A program made the position numbers and the translations under genes. The notes beneath the pieces are model-generated. The model had not been told where the DNA came from. It ran no database searches and saw nothing but the letters and a program-made list of their open reading frames with translations. DNA of 64,000 nucleotides from Calycina herbarum (taxonomy: Eukaryota > Ascomycota > Leotiomycetes > Helotiales > Pezizellaceae). Position 1 is the first letter of the stretch; every line of letters begins with the position of its first letter. The DNA is taken from assembly GCA_001414485.1 (NCBI GenBank), contig LLEY01000013.1:1-64000 (forward strand), written 5' to 3'. Positions 59,001 through 64,000 of the stretch are shown piece by piece.

Positions 59001-61187
59001 TAACTTATAAAAGTGAATTCCTAGTTAAAACTCTTAAAATACGAGTTTAAAGTAACTTAGACACTTTTCCTAGGATAGGTATTTAGCTTAGAGAAAATAG
59101 AAATAGATCTAGTAAAGATCTAAGACATCTTAAACTAGAAATTACTAGAGAATATAAAAGATATATAGTCCTTTCTTAGATTTATAAACTTTTGCTATTT
59201 ATTTATCTAAGACTATATAAAGATTATTAAACTAATGTCGGTACTAGTTAAGAAGGCTATTAAGTTTATATAAAATAAATAAATAGAGAATACTTTTTAG
59301 AAAATTAAAGCAAAGTTTATAGAAAAACCTATTTTATACGATTTCGACGTAGATAAACCTAGTATAATTAAAATAGACGTCTTAGATATAGTAGTAGGTA
59401 TGATTCACTTATAACTAAATAATAAGAGAAAACTTATACCTATTATATATTATTCTAAAACATTTAACCTAGTATAATAAAACTATAGCATCTTCGACAA
59501 AGAATTACTTATTATACTATTAGCTTTAGAATACTAGAGAATTTATTTATAGCTAGTAAAATACTAAGTTATAGTTTTATTCGACTACGAAAACCTTAGA
59601 ACGTTTACAACGACTAAGGAACTTATAATAAGATAATTAGCTAGATAGTTAGAGATATTAGAAGGATTTAATATTATTATTCGATATATAAAGAGAACGT
59701 TAAATACTTAAGCTAATACTCTTAGCTAGAAACCTAGTTATAAGAGAAATAAAGAGTATAAGAAGATTACGATCTTAAAAACTCTTAAGAATAGAGACTT
59801 AGTATCTACTATATACGAAATAGTAGTAATAAATAATATCTAGATAGATAAAATTTAAAATATATATAAGGGTTATAACTAGTACGTGAAAGAGAAACTA
59901 TAGGTTCCTAGCTTATATATAAAAGAATTTATATAGAAATACTATACTATGCTTACTTACGGCTACTAAGGAATTCGTAGAACCCTCTAGAGAATAAGAT
60001 AATACTACTATGTTAATCGGTTATCTACGATAGTTAAGAAGGTAATAGTAGAATATAATACCTATACTAGGAATAAGGCTTCCTACTATACTTCTTATAA
60101 ATAGATAAACACTACTCTAATATTATAAGTACCTTAGAAATTAATATCTATAGATTTTATTATTAAATTACTAAAATCTAAAGATCTAATAATAGGAGTT
60201 AAGTATAATATAATCCTAGTTATTATAGAACAACTTACGAAATATATGATTTTAGTAGTATATATAGAGTTAAGTATAGCTAAGGAATTAGTATTTATAT
60301 TCCTTAAAGAAGTAGTCTTAAGATATAGACTACTTAAAGAAATACTCTTAGATAGAGATAAGCTCTTTATCTTAAAATTTTAAATTACTCTTATAAAACG
60401 ATTAAGTGTAAAAAGAAAGCTCTCTATAGCTTTTTACTTTTAAATAAATAGAGGAAACGAACAAATAAATTAAGTAGTTAAAACATACCTTCGTTATTAT
60501 ATAAACTACTAGTAAGATAACTAGGTAGAACTACTACTCTTAGCATAGTTTACCTATAACAGTTTAGTAATAGAAATAACACTTATTATACTATTCTATA
60601 CTAACTTTAGATATAAATTATTAGTATATCGAGAACTACTATCTACGACTATCGATAACTAACTTACTCGTATTTATATCTTAAAAATTAAGAGTCTATA
60701 TAAGGAACTTATAAAGGACCTATAATTTATAGTAGAAAGAAATATATACTACTATAATAAACGACGTAGTTAGAAGCTAATGTTAAAAGAGGGGGATAAA
60801 GTCTACTTAGTATAAAAAAACATCGATATAAAAAGACTAAGTAATAAACTAGATTATAAAAAACTTAGACTATTTAAAATTAAATAAGTTAAGAGACCTT
60901 TAAATTATAAATTAGTACTACTAAGGATAATAAACATCTACCTAGTATTCTATATATCTCTACTCGAACTAGTACTACTAGGAGTACTACTAGCCCTAAT
61001 CATAGAAATTTAACTAGTAAACCTAAACGCTAAGTACGAAGTTAAGAGGATTCTTAACTATAAACTTATTAGAGGACAGGTTAAGTATTTAATTAAATAG
61101 TTAGATTACCTATACTTAGAAAACACGTAGAAACTAAAAAGCAACCTTAACTATTACTTAGAGGAACTTTAGGAGTTCTACTGTTAA
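56034..61187 (+). pseudogene. Gag-pol polyprotein of Gypsy E, RIP-degraded
   Basis: ATG at 56,034, 35 nt after the LTR; the first 63 codons are open. The same frame reaches the RT motif at 58,926 (Y-Y-L-D-N), the integrase, the chromodomain near 61,020-61,180 and a stop at 61,185-61,187, an exact 1,718 codons. This equals the length in D. The Gag knuckle near 56,860 shows Cys->Tyr changes. No function remains. Confidence 0.87.
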
Positions 61188-61200
61188 AACCTAGAGTTGC

Positions 61201-61790
61201 CTATATCTCGTAATTAAGAGGAAAGGATTCTAGAAAGGCAGGGTTAAGAGCTAGATCGAAGACGAGGTTGGAAGTAGGAAGGGCGGCTAGCCTAGTAGCT
61301 TCTTCCTCTTTATACTCCTTCTCCTTCTGTCTTTTCCTATCTTTTCTCTCTTCCTTCTCTTTCTCCTCTAGCTTAGCTATAGAATTTAAACCAGAGTAGA
61401 TCAGCTACTGTTCTTACTCGTCGAGTTAGTACTAAAGTTTTCGTAAACGAAGAACCTTAGTAGCCGCTTCCTATTAGGACTACTAGGCCTGTTCTTCTTC
61501 GTCCTTTAATTTTCATTATTACTAGTTAATTAAGGACTAGTCGGAAAGTAAGAGCATTCGATTTCACGACTTAACGTTATAGGATTTCTTCTACCTTATA
61601 TACTTAGAACATTTATTAACCTCTAAGGTTAAAGATATAGCTATATATCTTCGTCTAGAACGTTTATATCAAGTATAAGGAGCTATCTCTTTACTAGATT
61701 TATTAATACGCTTTATAAGTTCGATCTAGTATTTATATTTAAAGGCACGAGTAGTATTTATATTAAAACCAGGAGAGCCGACAGCTCTTT
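61201..61790 (-). pseudogene. Antisense frame of Gypsy E with zinc-cluster-like motif
   Basis: Ends at 61,201, 13 bp from the gag-pol stop. Read on minus, six codons from 61,677 down to 61,579 have the spacing x2-x6-x11-x2-x6. One of them (61,609-61,611) is still TGT for Cys; the other five are TAT, the expected RIP product of TGT. Lys/Arg fill the loops (K-R-S-R-R-R and I-R, a stop, K-K-S). Then come a Leu-heptad-like part, a Glu/Lys helix and the tail A-F-L-E-S-F-P-L-N-Y-E-I. All lie in one frame with a few RIP stops. The start is uncertain. This is the uninterrupted reference for the split copy in A. Confidence 0.6.
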
Positions 61791-61849
61791 AACGATATTT
61801 CTTAGGCTATACTTAAGCGTAGAGACACGCTAGTCTAAAAAGAGAATAG

Positions 61850-62303
61850 TATTATAAATCACGTTTTACGTAATAAGTAGTCTAGACAGCGTTCTAATAG
61901 GATAAGGTACAACGTCTAGGAAATAGAAAGTAATATAGAAGGGAATCTATAATATAGAAGAGTATTTAGGAATTCTAGGATCTCACTATTAGAAGCTGGT
62001 TATAATCACGTAACTAGGAGAGTAAGCGACATAGCCGACAAGTCGACTATGTCGACTATAGTCGAGTAAATCAACTATAACAGCTAGAGGATACGAAGGC
62101 TCTATATAGGACTAGCACGTCTGCTATTAGATAAGAGCTTTATACTTAACTTTAGTTATTAATCTTATTATCTTATTTAATATCTTTGATATAAGTAACA
62201 AGTTCACTTCTAGGTGAACAATCTATCGCGTCTATACTTCTTACCTATATACTAACCTTCGAGACTTAGTTATCTTTATTTAGTTCGTTTGAGTTTCGTT
62301 ATA
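61850..62303 (+). repeat. 3' LTR of Gypsy E
   Basis: 454 bp, pair of 55,546-55,999. The motif catagccgacaagtcgactatgtcgactatag lies near 62,028-62,060. It is preceded by a decayed purine tract (aaaaagagaatag). Confidence 0.93.
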
Positions 62304-62308
62304 TCTAA

Positions 62309-64000
62309 TAGAAGCTTATAGCTCTATATCAACTACTAGAAACTTAATAACCTTACTTATAAGAACTAGCACTCTCTTCTACTAATCAACGAAACTCTTA
62401 TACGAATTACTAGTACTAAAATCCTTATAAAGCTTGATATTCGTTAAGCTTTTAACTGTATATATATAGAACTAGAGTTAAAAGAACTTATAACCTTTTA
62501 GACCTATTATAACACGTTTAAATATAAGGTATTACCTTTTAGCTTAACTAACGGTCCTACTATATACTAGAGGTATATAAATAGTATTCTTATAGAATAT
62601 CTTAATAACTTTTATATAGCTTACTTTAACAATATTCTTATATACTCTAATAATAAGCTCGAACACGTTAAACACGTCTATAAGGTCTTAGAACAGCTCT
62701 ATAAAGCTAGACTATAAGTAGATATTAAGAAGATTAAGTTCTACGTTACTTATATAAAGTACCTTAGTTTTATTATCTCTATAAATAGAATCGAAGTCGA
62801 CTTAGAGAAGATCTTAGCAATTGTTTCCTAGAAATATCCTAGTACTATTAAGAGTATCTAGTCTTTCTAGGTTTTTATAACTTCTATTAACGTTTTATTT
62901 AAGATTATAAACAGATTGCTTATCTACTGAACTATCTTATAAGTAAGGAAGTACTGTTTAAGTTTAACTTAGAATATAAGAAGACTTTTAATATATTAAA
63001 AGAAGCCTTAGTTACTACCTCTCTCTTATACTACTTTATAACTAATTTAGAGACTATAGTTAAGACTAACGCTTCTAACAGAGTAGTTACAGCTATAATA
63101 TTACAACGTATATCTGAAACCGAACCGTAGAGACCTATAGGCTACTTCTCGAAGACGATGAACTCTACTAAGCTAAACTACTAAATCTACGATAAGGAGA
63201 TATTAGCTATTATACGCTCTTTTAGATAATAGCGAGCAGATCTTACTTAAACTAGCTCCTAGATTAAGGTCTTCGCTGATTACAAGGCTTTAGAGTACTT
63301 TATAACCTTTAAAACCTTAAACTAGTAATAAGTAAGATAGGCAAAGTTTCTATTAGAGTTCTATTTTATAATTATATTTTAATCTAGTAAGTAGAACGAG
63401 AAAACGAACACGCTAACACGCTAAGACTAAGACGTTAACCTGTAAAACGACCTAAAAGCGTCTATAAAATAATAAACCTTACTTACGTCTAATTAGTTAG
63501 ATCTATATATTACTACTCGATTAGAACCTCCTATAACGTTAGCCTTAGTTATCTTAGAACCCTTGCTTAACCTTGTTAACTAGTTACTTACTACTAACTA
63601 TAACTCTTTAGACTTAGAAGACGACTAAACGAAAGCTACCTACGAGTACTAAAACTAGATAATAGAGAATAGCTTACTTCTTTAGTAAAAGAGACTCGTG
63701 GTTTCTAATTAAGGTACTTTATAGACAGACCTAATCTATAAGGCTTACGTATAAGTATCTATAGCTTACCTTGGACAGATAAAGACAGTAGCTATCCTCG
63801 CTCGTAGATACTAGTAGAAAGGTTTATAGACGTTCGTAGAAACCTATATTAGTAACTGCGGAGACTGTCGACGTACTACGGTTTCTTATAACTGTAAACC
63901 TAGGTTTTTACACCTATTACTAGTTCTAGAACGTCCCTAGTAGTATATTACTATAAACTATAAGTCTTTCCCTGCTAATAAATAAGGTTATAATACCTTA
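62309..64000 (+). pseudogene. RT, RNase H and start of integrase of Gypsy F
   Basis: Continues the F polyprotein after E. The RT catalytic motif near 62,625 reads Y-F-N-N-I-L-I-Y-S, with both Asp of YxDD changed to Asn by RIP. The thumb and RNase H regions follow (N-R-D-L and K-T, damaged). A Cys/His-like integrase zinc finger appears at 63,840-63,880 (G-D-C-R-R, damaged). The element runs off the end of the window. Confidence 0.7.

Larger units (their letters stand above)
55546..62303 (+). mobile_element. Gypsy chromovirus E, complete, nested in F
   Basis: 6,758 bp with 454-bp LTRs (55,546-55,999 and 61,850-62,303). The target duplication is CCTAA (55,541-55,545) / TCTAA (62,304-62,308), one RIP change apart. 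It is uninterrupted, so it serves as the reference for A, C, D and G. It carries gag-pol on plus and the antisense frame on minus, and its pre-TATA LTR motif is the same type as in A. Confidence 0.95.
52576..64000 (+). mobile_element. Gypsy element F, second family, split by E, partial
   Basis: Starts TATTACGGCG (TGTTACGGCG before RIP) inside P3 and runs off the window. It is a different lineage from A-E, with its own LTR, Gag and pol. A possible tRNA-type primer site TGGATTCTACG starts at 52,859, unlike the self-priming type in the other Gypsy elements. Element E interrupts it at 55,546-62,303 with duplication CCTAA/TCTAA. The junction falls in the RT, and both sides join in frame. Confidence 0.85.

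Noticed and set aside
1..64000. CRISPR array, bacterial operons, rRNA or tRNA genes
   Set aside because: No regularly spaced repeats, no ribosome-binding sites and no recognisable RNA gene; all features fit a filamentous fungus.

Overview
This is fungal DNA, from a filamentous ascomycete (Pezizomycotina) with a two-compartment genome. A gene island of about 5.8 kb (26,579-32,396) has balanced composition, GT..AG intron signals and intact reading frames. It sits between two large blocks of AT-rich, TpA-rich transposon DNA. Almost every reading frame in those blocks is broken by TAG/TAA where Trp or Gln codons are expected. The bias is CA->TA and TG->TA on both strands, the signature of repeat-induced point mutation (RIP). 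The class of fungus cannot be fixed from the sequence; Leotiomycetes is only a guess.

Left block (1-26,578). A reverse Gypsy chromovirus A (782-14,696, target duplication AAAAG) is split by a forward Gypsy chromovirus B (1,464-8,077, target duplication CTTAG). Then come a pogo/Fot1 remnant P0 (to 16,014), the C-terminal part of another DDE transposase (16,017-17,273) and a 5'-truncated Gypsy G (17,274-25,282). G carries a complete pogo element P1 (18,843-20,703) in its integrase region. Its 3' LTR is split by a 2.8-kb gag-only LTR element H (22,334-25,116). A short pogo element P2 (25,434-26,576) ends the block.

Gene island. It holds an unrecognised two- or three-exon gene (+), a 492-residue disordered basic protein (-), a phospholipase/carboxylesterase-type alpha/beta hydrolase (-) and a small one-helix membrane protein frame (-) that runs into the next transposon.

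Right block (32,399-64,000). A pogo element P3 starts here and was hit twice. The first hit is a 5.7-kb Tad1/I-type LINE (33,010-52,248, 13-bp target duplication). It carries Gypsy C (36,396-49,919), which itself carries reverse Gypsy D (42,218-49,001). The second hit is a different Gypsy F (from 52,576, running off the window), which carries complete Gypsy E (55,546-62,303). Nesting is four deep. Junctions were resolved from LTR/TIR ends, target duplications and continuity of the interrupted sequence; several duplication pairs differ by one RIP transition.

The most interesting signal: every chromovirus copy here (A, B, C, D, E, G) has a second reading frame on the opposite strand, between the chromodomain and the 3' LTR, ending tail-to-tail with gag-pol at 13-16 bp. 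In A, B and E it shows the spacing C-x2-C-x6-C-x9/11-C-x2-C-x6-C, allowing for RIP Cys->Tyr changes. This is the pattern of fungal Zn(II)2Cys6 DNA-binding clusters. In A, D and E a leucine/charge-rich helical stretch follows. The LTRs share their ends but carry unrelated, internally repeated motifs just upstream of the TATA box, and the pogo elements carry unrelated 17-bp iterons in otherwise alike termini.
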